DNA of 17,233 bases from Lachnospiraceae bacterium UBA7182. GTDB taxonomy: Bacteria > Bacillota > Clostridia > Lachnospirales > Lachnospiraceae. Location: contig DKVI01000100.1 in the NCBI GenBank assembly GCA_002491115.1, positions 33,700-50,932 of the forward strand. Direction: 5' to 3'. Below are positions 6,904-13,275 of the stretch, piece by piece; within the stretch, counting starts at the first letter, position 1, and every line of letters begins with the position of its first letter. Both the position numbers and the translations under genes were made by a program. Below the pieces are notes generated by a model. It saw nothing but the letters and a program-made list of their open reading frames with translations, ran no database searches and was not told the DNA's origin.

Positions 6904-8205
6904 TTACTCCGCCGCCGTCGGCCGGTCGCAGACGCCGACAAAGAGCGGTACACCCATGTCGCTTATGATTCCGAACAGAAACGGCCGGTTCAAATCAAGT
7001 ACATATGTTTCCTGTGCGGCTGGGTCAAATGCCGCGCCCGCCTCCATCTCAATCGCGGTATAGGCAGCCGCTTCCACTCCTTTTTCATTGATTCCCAGAT
7101 GGGATTCCTGTTTGATTCGGGAGATATAGATTCCCGGCTCTTTGGAAATCCCGCCAAAATCCGCCCGTTCCGTTTCAAAAGCGTCTTTTAGCCCCAAGGC
7201 CTGCACCGTCTCTCCCAGCTCCATACTGTCGTCAAAACTGAATTTGGGGAGAGACAGCTTAACAGTTCCGTATACGCCCTCCCCGGCCCCAAACATCTCC
7301 GATAATTTTTCTTCTGTCAGCAGGTTTTGTACATCCTGCCCCTCTTTTGGCAGCATAAAGACCATGGAACCGCTGTTTTTAAGGTACAGCCTGGTTCCTT
7401 CATACTCTTCTCCTTGATAGTATACCTGAGAAAAATATTCCCCATTCATATATTCGCATGTAATCTCTTCGCCTGAACGGGTTGTAAAACTGTCTTTTGT
7501 ATTCCCGCTCTCCACAAAGCGGTCAACCCACTCATCGTTCAGATACAAAGTATTGATGATCGCCAGCACTTCATTGGGTGAGGTTTCAAAAGCCGGCTTT
7601 AAAAGTCCTTCCGTCTCTTTTGCCACCCACGCCCCCATGGCCTCTCCCGCGGAAGTGTCCGTAAAATCCACCTGAAACGCCGACGCGTAAAAATCCGCCC
7701 GGGCCGTGGCAAGAAATTCCTTTTTTACAGGAAATCCATTCTGTATCCAGAGAGAATCCGCCATTTTTAATTTACCGCATTCGTTATCCTCATAAAGCCT
7801 GCGGAACAGATTGCCGCATTCCTCTGCCAGCTTCTTTGTGTCTTCCATCCCCAGAAGCGACAAAAATTCTTCCTGCGTATTCCCTTTCGCGCCCTGCGCC
7901 GCCATAGCCAGCGCGTAGTATAAAGACAACGGCGAATAATTCCGGTTCCCTTCTTTTGCTCTTAAGATCTCAGAAGCCGTCTTCCAGGAGAAGCGGTTCA
8001 CCGCCTCTAACAGACTGTCATCCACCGGATTCTCCTCCCGGATCGTCCACTGGGTATCATAGTCTTCATACCCCACTGCCTGCAAAGCCGCCGGTTCTGT
8101 CAGCATTCGGCTGCCGCCTGTATCCTCCGGTTTCGCGCCGCATCCTGTCGTTGCCATCATAAGCGCCGTCACCCCCGCTGTCCATTTTATAAATTTCTTT
8201 TTCAT
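6904..8205 (-). CDS. Serpin (serine protease inhibitor), predicted lipoprotein
   Basis: This 433-residue protein begins with a lysine-rich signal (MKKKFIKW), a hydrophobic stretch and a lipobox-like ATTGC, with C22 as the likely lipidated residue, so it should be anchored on the outer membrane face. Residues about 60-430 have the serpin fold signatures: NYSPLSLYYALAMAAQGAKGNT, IINTLYLNDEWVDRF, VFMLPKEG, LSLPKFSFDDS and the C-terminal NRPFLFGIISD. The hinge of the reactive loop, EKGVEAAAYT (374-383), has the small residues needed for loop insertion, so it should be inhibitory. Counting from the hinge glycine G376, P1 falls near G390-A391. The loop is about seven residues longer than in alpha-1-antitrypsin, so the exact cleavage site is unsure. 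Small P1 candidates would suit elastase-like proteases (inference). AGGAGG at 8212-8217 fixes the ATG at 8203-8205. Only a poor promoter match (TATAAC at 8228-8233) is visible upstream, so it might be co-transcribed with the AAA_14 gene 74 bases before it. Confidence 0.93.
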   Translation of the reverse strand: MKKKFIKWTAGVTALMMATTGCGAKPEDTGGSRMLTEPAALQAVGYEDYDTQWTIREENPVDDSLLEAVNRFSWKTASEILRAKEGNRNYSPLSLYYALAMAAQGAKGNTQEEFLSLLGMEDTKKLAEECGNLFRRLYEDNECGKLKMADSLWIQNGFPVKKEFLATARADFYASAFQVDFTDTSAGEAMGAWVAKETEGLLKPAFETSPNEVLAIINTLYLNDEWVDRFVESGNTKDSFTTRSGEEITCEYMNGEYFSQVYYQGEEYEGTRLYLKNSGSMVFMLPKEGQDVQNLLTEEKLSEMFGAGEGVYGTVKLSLPKFSFDDSMELGETVQALGLKDAFETERADFGGISKEPGIYISRIKQESHLGINEKGVEAAAYTAIEMEAGAAFDPAAQETYVLDLNRPFLFGIISDMGVPLFVGVCDRPTAAE

Positions 8206-8279
8206 ATACGTCCTCCTGTCCTGTGTTGTTATATTTAAAAACGGAAGGAAAGGACATATTACTACAGTTTTAAACTATT

Positions 8280-9578
8280 TTATATACAAAATACCGCATA
8301 CAGCGGAACCGAACAGATTCCGTTCTCCTCTCCGAAATTTTTTTCTGAGATCCTGTACATAAATTCCGGATGATACATTTTCTGAAAGTGTTTCATGCTT
8401 TTCGCTTTTACATTTTCTCCTGATTTTATCTCTATGGGAACGATCCGACCCTCTTTTTGTATCACAAAATCAAGTTCGGACACCGGCGTGTCAGAGGTCC
8501 AGTAATACAGATCGTATCCGTTTGCTTTTAAAGTCTGTGCCGCATAGTTTTCTGCCAGCGCTCCCCGGTATAGAGGAGAAAGTTCATTTCTGATAATATT
8601 CTCCGGCAAAATCCCTGTAAACGCAGACAAAAGACCCACATCTGACAAATATAATTTAAAAGAAGACACATCCCGAAACGCAATGAGCGGCAGTTCTCCC
8701 CTTGTAACCCGGTCACAGGATAATACTATGCCGGAGAAAATCAGCCATGCAATGGAATCTCCAAACAGCCCTGCCGTAGCCCCTTTACGGATCAGTTTAT
8801 ATTGAAATTTTTTGTTCTCTTTTGCCAGTTGCGCAGGCATAGATAAGAACGCGTTCCTGATTTTAGTACTGTCGCTGCTGCTCGCATATTTCGCCATATC
8901 CGCCGTGTAGGCATTTAGTATCAGATTCTGCACCTCCGGCACATTAATCAGAGATTTTCTGTCTGCATATTCATTGACTGCCGCCGGCATCCCGCCTATG
9001 AACAGATATCGCTGATACCAGCCAAGTAATTCATAATGAGCGGCTCTCGGCATCTCTTCCATTCTTTGAAAATGTTCCCGGATCATAGATACATAATGTC
9101 TTTGACCCATGGCTTCCAGAAACTCATCAAAACTAAGCGGATACAAAGTTTTCATCCACACTTTCCCTACCGGGAAAGAATACTGTTCTCTGTGTATTGC
9201 CACACCCAGAAGACTGCCTGCCGCCGCAATATGGTATTCAGGCGCTTCCTCGCAAAAATATTTCAGAGAGGCCAGCGCACGCTCACACGCCTGTATCTCA
9301 TCAAAGATCAGCAGTGTTTCATCCGGTATGATCTTCTCCCCAAAATATTCTTCGATCAGCCATAAAAGTCTGTCCGGATTCAGCTCTCCCAAGAAAAAAT
9401 CAGCCACAGCCGCCATTCTTTCAAAATTAATGTAAATACTGTTTTTATAATATCTGTCTGCAAACTCACGGAGAATATAAGTCTTTCCCACCTGGCGCAC
9501 TCCGTACAGCACAAGCGGCATCCGATCTTTATCCCGCCGCTTCCACTCCACCAGCTCATTCATTATATTTCGTTCCAT
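8280..9578 (-). CDS. AAA_14 / DUF4143 family ATPase
   Basis: This 432-residue protein has a P-loop ATPase domain at the N-terminus with Walker A GVRQVGKT (26-33), Walker B LLIFDEIQ (89-96, D93/E94) and a sensor-like AAAGSLLG (118-125). The middle carries landmarks such as YPLSFDEFL and GGMPAAVNEY. The C-terminal DUF4143 part has D370 in ELDFVI, followed by E383-I-K385 in VPIEIKSG. This pattern recalls the PD-(D/E)XK nuclease core. Proteins of this family are widespread, often many per genome, in anaerobic Firmicutes, Bacteroidetes and archaea. Their biological role is not established, although links to mobile elements or stress are often suggested. The ATG at 9576-9578 has a modest AGAGGA site; a second ATG five codons in is possible. 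It has its own near-consensus promoter overlapped by a long palindrome, which suggests tight or self-directed control. It sits between the rpsI terminator and the serpin. Confidence 0.9.
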   Translation of the reverse strand: MERNIMNELVEWKRRDKDRMPLVLYGVRQVGKTYILREFADRYYKNSIYINFERMAAVADFFLGELNPDRLLWLIEEYFGEKIIPDETLLIFDEIQACERALASLKYFCEEAPEYHIAAAGSLLGVAIHREQYSFPVGKVWMKTLYPLSFDEFLEAMGQRHYVSMIREHFQRMEEMPRAAHYELLGWYQRYLFIGGMPAAVNEYADRKSLINVPEVQNLILNAYTADMAKYASSSDSTKIRNAFLSMPAQLAKENKKFQYKLIRKGATAGLFGDSIAWLIFSGIVLSCDRVTRGELPLIAFRDVSSFKLYLSDVGLLSAFTGILPENIIRNELSPLYRGALAENYAAQTLKANGYDLYYWTSDTPVSELDFVIQKEGRIVPIEIKSGENVKAKSMKHFQKMYHPEFMYRISEKNFGEENGICSVPLYAVFCI

Positions 9579-9604
9579 ATAATTCCTCTATTATTTTTTG
9601 TTAT

Positions 9605-9633
9605 ATTATAATTCTTTCGCAACTTATTTTCAA
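9605..9633 (-). promoter_or_regulatory. Near-consensus promoter of the AAA_14 gene
   Basis: On the minus strand TTGAAA (9628-9633), a 17-base spacer and TATAAT (9605-9610) make a near-consensus sigma-A promoter. The leader to the ATG at 9578 is only about 20 nt. The -35 box lies inside one arm of the palindrome at 9622-9673, so anything binding or extruding the palindrome should affect this promoter. Confidence 0.75.
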
Positions 9634-9673
9634 TAAAAGATCATTTTAAAATGATTTTTTATTGAAAATAAGT
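9622..9673. repeat. 52-bp near-perfect palindrome over the AAA_14 promoter
   Basis: Two 26-base arms meet at 9647/9648 with no loop. The outer 17 bases (ACTTATTTTCAATAAAA at 9622-9638, and its exact complement at 9657-9673) and the inner 8 bases pair perfectly. The only flaw is g9639 opposite t9656. It is very A+T rich. It is separate from the rpsI terminator, which begins at 9676. Because it has no loop and no T-tract suited to a neighbouring gene, I read it as an operator or cruciform-forming element rather than a terminator, though fold-back on transcripts is possible. Confidence 0.9.
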
Positions 9674-9675
9674 CC

Positions 9676-9712
9676 AAAAAAAGCCCTCGAATGCAAGCAT
9701 TCCGGGCTTTTT
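9676..9712 (-). terminator. Intrinsic terminator of rplM-rpsI
   Basis: The arms AAAAGCCC (9679-9686) and GGGCTTTT (9704-9711) plus an inner GAATGC/GCATTC stem (9689-9694, 9697-9702) form an interrupted hairpin. It is flanked by A7 on the plus strand, which reads as T7 on the minus strand. It lies just after the rpsI stop and before the AAA_14 promoter palindrome. It is symmetric enough to work in both directions, although no plus-strand gene needs it. Confidence 0.85.
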
Positions 9713-9727
9713 CTTAACAATAACTGA

Positions 9728-10120
9728 TTATCTCTTGGAGAACTGCGGCGCGCGGCGGGCTGCTTTGAGACCGTATTTCTTACGCTCTTTCATTCTCGGG
9801 TCACGGGTCAGGTAACCTGCTTTTTTAAGCACTGGCCTGTAGTCAATATCTGCCTGCACCAGGGCGCGGGCAATGCCGTGTCTTACCGCACCTGCCTGTC
9901 CGGTATAACCGCCGCCGTGTACGTTGACCATTACGTCAAATTTATCTGCGTTCTCTGTCGCTACGAGAGGCTGACGGACAATTACTTTCAAAGTCTCAAG
10001 ACCGAAGTAATCGTCGATGTCCCTTTTATTGATTGTTATTTTGCCTGTTCCGGGTACCAGGTATACCCTGGCGATAGATTTTTTCCTTCTGCCGGTTCCG
10101 TAGAAATTTGTCTTAGCCAT
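9728..10120 (-). CDS. rpsI: 30S ribosomal protein S9
   Basis: This 130-residue protein is full length for bacterial S9. The N-terminus NFYGTGRRKKSIARVYLVPG, the central GGGYTGQAGAVRHGIARAL and the basic C-terminal tail ending RRAPQFSKR are diagnostic. In the small subunit the flexible C-terminal SKR tail reaches toward the P-site tRNA (family knowledge). The ATG at 10118-10120 has an AGGAGG site eight to ten bases upstream. It follows rplM after 16 bases, the conserved rplM-rpsI order in bacteria, and ends just before an intrinsic terminator. Nothing unusual is seen in it. Confidence 0.99.
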   Translation of the reverse strand: MAKTNFYGTGRRKKSIARVYLVPGTGKITINKRDIDDYFGLETLKVIVRQPLVATENADKFDVMVNVHGGGYTGQAGAVRHGIARALVQADIDYRPVLKKAGYLTRDPRMKERKKYGLKAARRAPQFSKR

Positions 10121-10136
10121 ACTGATTTACCTCCTC

Positions 10137-10565
10137 TTAAAATGTCAATACTTCTGGTTTCTGAGCTGCATGCGGATGCTCCGGTCCGGCATAAACATGA
10201 AGCTTGGTGTACATCTGCCTTCCCAGAGGCCCTTTCGGGAGCATGCCTTTGACTGCAAGCTCAAGAACCTTCTCCGGCTTCTTTGCCAGCATTTCCTTCA
10301 AGGTGGTCTCTTTCATACCGCCCACATACTCTGAGTGGTGGTAATAAATTTTCTGGTCTAACTTCTTGCCGGTTACTTTGATCTTTTCTGCATTTATAAT
10401 AACCACATAATCACCGGTATCAATATGGGGGGTGAACACAGGCTTATTCTTACCTCTTAACACTTTTGCTACTTCTGAAGCCAGACGGCCTAATGTATAT
10501 CCGGTAGCGTCAACTACATACCATTTTCTTTCCACTTTTGCTGGATTAGCCATGAAACTGTTCAT
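10137..10565 (-). CDS. rplM: 50S ribosomal protein L13
   Basis: This 142-residue protein has the normal L13 length. Landmarks are RKWYVVDATGYTLGRLASEV near the N-terminus, FTPHIDTGDYVVIINAEKI, the GKKLDQKIYYHHSEYVGG stretch and the C-terminal LPKGPLGRQMYTKLHVYAG. The frame stays open another 44 codons upstream, but that part runs through the promoter and leader. The ATG at 10563-10565 has AGGAGG at 10573-10578 and gives the family's standard N-terminus (MNSFMANPAKVERKW). L13 is an early-assembly large-subunit protein. The gene opens the rplM-rpsI operon, driven by a perfect consensus promoter at 10669-10697 with a leader of about 95 nt that might mediate feedback control. Confidence 0.99.
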   Translation of the reverse strand: MNSFMANPAKVERKWYVVDATGYTLGRLASEVAKVLRGKNKPVFTPHIDTGDYVVIINAEKIKVTGKKLDQKIYYHHSEYVGGMKETTLKEMLAKKPEKVLELAVKGMLPKGPLGRQMYTKLHVYAGPEHPHAAQKPEVLTF

Positions 10566-10663
10566 TGGTGTACCTCCTGTTAAATTTAAAGTCAAAACAT
10601 TTATAATACATAGAAACGTCCTACCGGGGCTTTGGATCAGACATTTTCCTGCACTGTCACAGT
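10566..10663 (-). promoter_or_regulatory. 5' leader of rplM-rpsI, possible ribosomal-protein leader
   Basis: The transcript predicted from the promoter at 10669-10697 has about 95 nt before the rplM start. It contains a small ACTG-TGA-CAGT hairpin near its beginning and a conserved-looking GC-rich middle (around 10615-10640). L13 leaders that allow autoregulation are known in Firmicutes. I cannot confirm the known fold by eye, so this is a placement-based suggestion only. Confidence 0.35.
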
Positions 10664-10668
10664 TAAAT

Positions 10669-10697
10669 ATTATATGACACATATCCGCACATGTCAA
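10669..10697 (-). promoter_or_regulatory. rplM: Perfect consensus sigma-A promoter of rplM-rpsI
   Basis: On the minus strand TTGACA (10692-10697), a 17-base spacer and TATAAT (10669-10674) match the consensus at all twelve positions. This fits a highly expressed ribosomal operon. It lies directly downstream of the arabinose operon terminator region, so the two units are transcribed separately. Confidence 0.93.
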
Positions 10698-10733
10698 TCA
10701 TTTTTTCAAAAAAACAGCCCAAAAACAGGCAGA

Positions 10734-10765
10734 AACAGGGACCCGCCTTCACGGCTGTCCCTGTT
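10734..10765 (-). terminator. Terminator hairpin of the arabinose operon
   Basis: A perfect 9-bp stem (AACAGGGAC at 10734-10742 with GTCCCTGTT at 10757-10765) encloses a loop that can add a GCC/GGC pair set. It sits just after the araD stop. The minus-strand tail begins TTCTGCC, followed by a run of five T and another of seven T about 12 and 20 bases on, so the U-tract is displaced. Termination is likely, though perhaps not complete at this stem alone. Confidence 0.65.
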
Positions 10766-10786
10766 ATGTCTTTCCTGATTCGACAC

Positions 10787-11479
10787 CTACTGTCCGTAGT
10801 ACGCGTTCGCGCCATGTTTACGGTAATAGTGCTTATCCTGAAGCTCCTGCGGTGCAGGCTGGATACGCGGGTTGATGGTCTCCGCGCGGTAAGCCATCTT
10901 GGCTACCTCCTCAAGCACCACCGCATTATGGACCGCTTCATGGGCGTCTTTCCCCCAGGCAAAAGGCCCGTGATTCTTGCAGAGTACTGCCGGTACCGCC
11001 ATGACGTCTTTATTCATGGCTTTAAAAGAATCCACGATCAGATGTCCGGTGTTTTCCTCATAAGCGCCGTCGATCTCTTCTTTGGTCAGGCAGCGGACAC
11101 AGGGAATCTCTCCGTACATATAGTCCGCGTGCGTCGTTCCGTAGCACGGAATGCTTCTGCCCGCCTGCGCCCAGCTGGTAGCGTAGGAAGAATGGGTGTG
11201 TACGATGCCCCCGATTTCAGGAAACGCCTTGTAAAGCTCCAGGTGGGTAGGCGTATCGGAAGAAGGCTTGTAGTGCCCTTCTACTTTATTGCCGTTTAAA
11301 TCCATAACTACCATATCTTCCGCGGTCATAGTCTCATAGTCCACGCCGCTGGGTTTGATAATAAACAGCCCGCTTTCCCGGTCGATCGCGCTGACATTTC
11401 CCCAGGTAAAGGTCACCAGACCGTATTTGGGAAGCAGCATATTTGCTTCAAATACTTTCTGTTTTAATTCTTCTAACAT
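10787..11479 (-). CDS. araD: L-ribulose-5-phosphate 4-epimerase
   Basis: This enzyme converts L-ribulose 5-phosphate to D-xylulose 5-phosphate in the cytoplasm, feeding arabinose carbon into the pentose phosphate pathway. The 230 residues align end to end with E. coli AraD. Shared stretches are LVTFTWGNVSAIDRESG, IKPSGVDYETMTAEDMVV, KPSSDTPTH (D75), GGIVHTHSSYA with zinc ligands H94 and H96, TTHADY (D119), NHGPFAWGK with the third ligand H170, and a C-terminus KHGANAYYGQ with Y228. All known metal and catalytic residues are therefore present. Related class II aldolase family members (UlaF, SgbE) are close, but the neighbouring araA and araR point to arabinose. The ATG at 11477-11479 has AAGGAG eight bases upstream. 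It is the last gene of the operon, 36 bases after araA, with a terminator hairpin following. Confidence 0.95.
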   Translation of the reverse strand: MLEELKQKVFEANMLLPKYGLVTFTWGNVSAIDRESGLFIIKPSGVDYETMTAEDMVVMDLNGNKVEGHYKPSSDTPTHLELYKAFPEIGGIVHTHSSYATSWAQAGRSIPCYGTTHADYMYGEIPCVRCLTKEEIDGAYEENTGHLIVDSFKAMNKDVMAVPAVLCKNHGPFAWGKDAHEAVHNAVVLEEVAKMAYRAETINPRIQPAPQELQDKHYYRKHGANAYYGQ

Positions 11480-11515
11480 ACTCTTTGCTCCTTATAGTTA
11501 CGAAAATTTTAAATC

Positions 11516-13003
11516 TTATCTGTAAGCGATCGCATTCCATCTTAATTCATTCTTGAAATCGCGTATGGTGGTATTATTGTCAATTACTACGCTTTCAATA
11601 CCCATGGCTGCTGCCCAGTCAACCATCTGTTCCACGGACAAATCATAGGAGAATGCAGAATGGTGCGCGCCGCCTGCCAGAATCCAGCTCTCCGTACCTA
11701 CCGCCAGGTTCGGCTGCGGGGTCCAGAACGCAGTTGCCACCGGAAGTTTCGGCATGGGCTGTTCTACTTTCTTGCAGTCTACCGCATTGATGATCAGACG
11801 GAAACGGTTTCCCAGATCTACTAAAGAGGTAGCCACTGCCGGTCCTGTCTTGGAAGTAAATACCAGACGCGCCGGGTCTTCTCTGTTGCCCATGGTAAGA
11901 GGCTGCACTTTGATGGAAATCGGTCCCTCTGAAATGCTGGGGCATACTTCCAGCATATGGGACTGTAAAATGCCTTCTTTGCCCGGAACCAGGTTGTAAG
12001 TATAGTCTTCCATGAAAGAAGTTCCCTTTGCTCCCTCTTTGCCTTCGGTCATGATCTTCATCAGACGTACCATAGCCGCGGTCTTCCAGTCGCCTTCTGC
12101 GCCAAAGCCATAGCCTTTTTCCATCAGTCTCTGGATCGCCAGGCCCGGAAGCTGCTTTAAGCCGCCCAGCATGCCGAAGTGGGTAACAATCGCATGATAA
12201 TCTCCGTCCTTTAAGAACTTCTCGGCGCCGATCTCGATCTGTGCCTGTACTGCCACATGTCTGCGGAATTCCGCTTCGTCTCTGCCTTCCAGCAGGATCT
12301 GGTATTTACTGTAATATTCTTCCACCAGCGCGTCCACTTCGCCCTGGGGTACCGCGTCCACATATTCCACCAGATCATTGACATTGTAATGATCAATCTC
12401 CCATCCGAATTTGATCTGTGCTTCTACCTTATCGCCTTCTGTAACCGCCACATTATTCATATTGTCGCCCACGCGGCATACACGGACATGGGAAGACTCC
12501 ATCACGCCGATGGCGGTACGCATCCAGGCTCCTAAGCGCTCCTGCAATTCTGCACTGCTCCAGTGGCCGAAGATCAGTTTTCTCTCGATCCCCATACGGC
12601 TTTCGATGTGGCCGTATTCCCGGTCGCCGTGGGCAGACTGGTTCTCGTTCATGAAATCCATGTCGATGGTTCCGTAAGGAATCTCCTCGTTAAACTGAGT
12701 CAAAAGGTGACACAGCGGCTTTCTGTATTCCTGAAGGCCGATAATCCACATTTTCGCGGGAGAAAATGTATGCATCCATGTGATAACGCCCGCGCAGTCC
12801 GGATCACTGTTGGCTTCGTTAAGCGTTTTACGGATAGACGCCTGGCTGATCAGCGTCGGTTTTAAGATCACTTCATAAGGAAGTTTTCCGCCTGCGTTCA
12901 GACCTGCAACAATCTTTGCGGACTGCTCAGCCACCACGCTTAAGCATTTCTCTCCATACAGATCCTGAGATCCTGTACAAAACCAGAATTTATAGTTTTT
13001 CAT
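11516..13003 (-). CDS. araA: L-arabinose isomerase
   Basis: This enzyme interconverts L-arabinose and L-ribulose and is metal (usually Mn2+) dependent. At 495 residues it is full length. The catalytic and metal residues are present: E303 in GAEGDWKTAAM, E332 in SFMEDYTYN, H349 in QSHMLEVCP, and H447/H448 in GGAHHSAFS. The N-terminal FWFCTGSQDLYGE and THMF-like CAGVITWMHTFSPAKMW stretches are also standard. The frame is open 21 codons upstream, but the ATG at 13001-13003 gives the family N-terminus and has GGAGG at 13014-13018, about ten bases away. The upstream extension would overlap the preceding small gene. It is followed by araD after 36 bases. No ribulokinase gene (araB) lies between them, contrary to the common B-A-D or A-B-D order. 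Confidence 0.98.
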   Translation of the reverse strand: MKNYKFWFCTGSQDLYGEKCLSVVAEQSAKIVAGLNAGGKLPYEVILKPTLISQASIRKTLNEANSDPDCAGVITWMHTFSPAKMWIIGLQEYRKPLCHLLTQFNEEIPYGTIDMDFMNENQSAHGDREYGHIESRMGIERKLIFGHWSSAELQERLGAWMRTAIGVMESSHVRVCRVGDNMNNVAVTEGDKVEAQIKFGWEIDHYNVNDLVEYVDAVPQGEVDALVEEYYSKYQILLEGRDEAEFRRHVAVQAQIEIGAEKFLKDGDYHAIVTHFGMLGGLKQLPGLAIQRLMEKGYGFGAEGDWKTAAMVRLMKIMTEGKEGAKGTSFMEDYTYNLVPGKEGILQSHMLEVCPSISEGPISIKVQPLTMGNREDPARLVFTSKTGPAVATSLVDLGNRFRLIINAVDCKKVEQPMPKLPVATAFWTPQPNLAVGTESWILAGGAHHSAFSYDLSVEQMVDWAAAMGIESVVIDNNTTIRDFKNELRWNAIAYR

Positions 13004-13025
13004 TTTTAGGATACCTCCGTTAAAT

Positions 13026-13274
13026 TTATTCTGAACTGTCGTCATCCGACTGCTCATATTCTCCATTTAAATATGCTTTTATAGAAAATCCGCCCAGCAA
13101 AACCCCAATCACCGAGAACAGCAGAATCGCCCCGATAAATAACAGGCGCTCCATCCCCGTGTGGCTTGCAGGCGCACCTCTTAGCCCCCATGCAAGATAC
13201 AAAAGGTATACCGACACCACAACCCGAAGGATCAGGGATACTTTTGGCGGACTGTTTTTCTTTTTATCATCCAT
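13026..13274 (-). CDS. Small two-TM membrane protein of unknown function in the arabinose operon
   Basis: I do not recognise this 82-residue protein. It has a charged, lysine-rich N-terminus (MDDKKKNSPPK), a first membrane segment near residues 12-31, a short loop (RGAPASHTGMER), a second membrane segment near 43-66 and an acidic tail (EYEQSDDDSSE). Both ends are expected on the cytoplasmic side, judging by the lysines before TM1. The ATG at 13272-13274 follows the araR stop after one base, and AGGAGG at 13286-13291 lies eleven bases upstream inside araR. A TTG three codons earlier would sit too close to that site. It ends 22 bases before araA. The tight packing and good ribosome binding site argue that it is real and co-expressed. 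A role in modulating the MmsAB importer is possible from position only. No catalytic motif is visible. Confidence 0.75.
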   Translation of the reverse strand: MDDKKKNSPPKVSLILRVVVSVYLLYLAWGLRGAPASHTGMERLLFIGAILLFSVIGVLLGGFSIKAYLNGEYEQSDDDSSE

Positions 13275-13275
13275 T

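Noticed and set aside
10566..10697. 44-codon N-terminal extension of rplM
   Set aside because: It would be translated from the promoter and leader, and the AGGAGG-supported ATG at 10565 gives the normal L13 length.
13004..13066. 21-codon N-terminal extension of araA
   Set aside because: It overlaps the end of the preceding small gene and lacks a ribosome binding site; the ATG at 13003 matches the family start.
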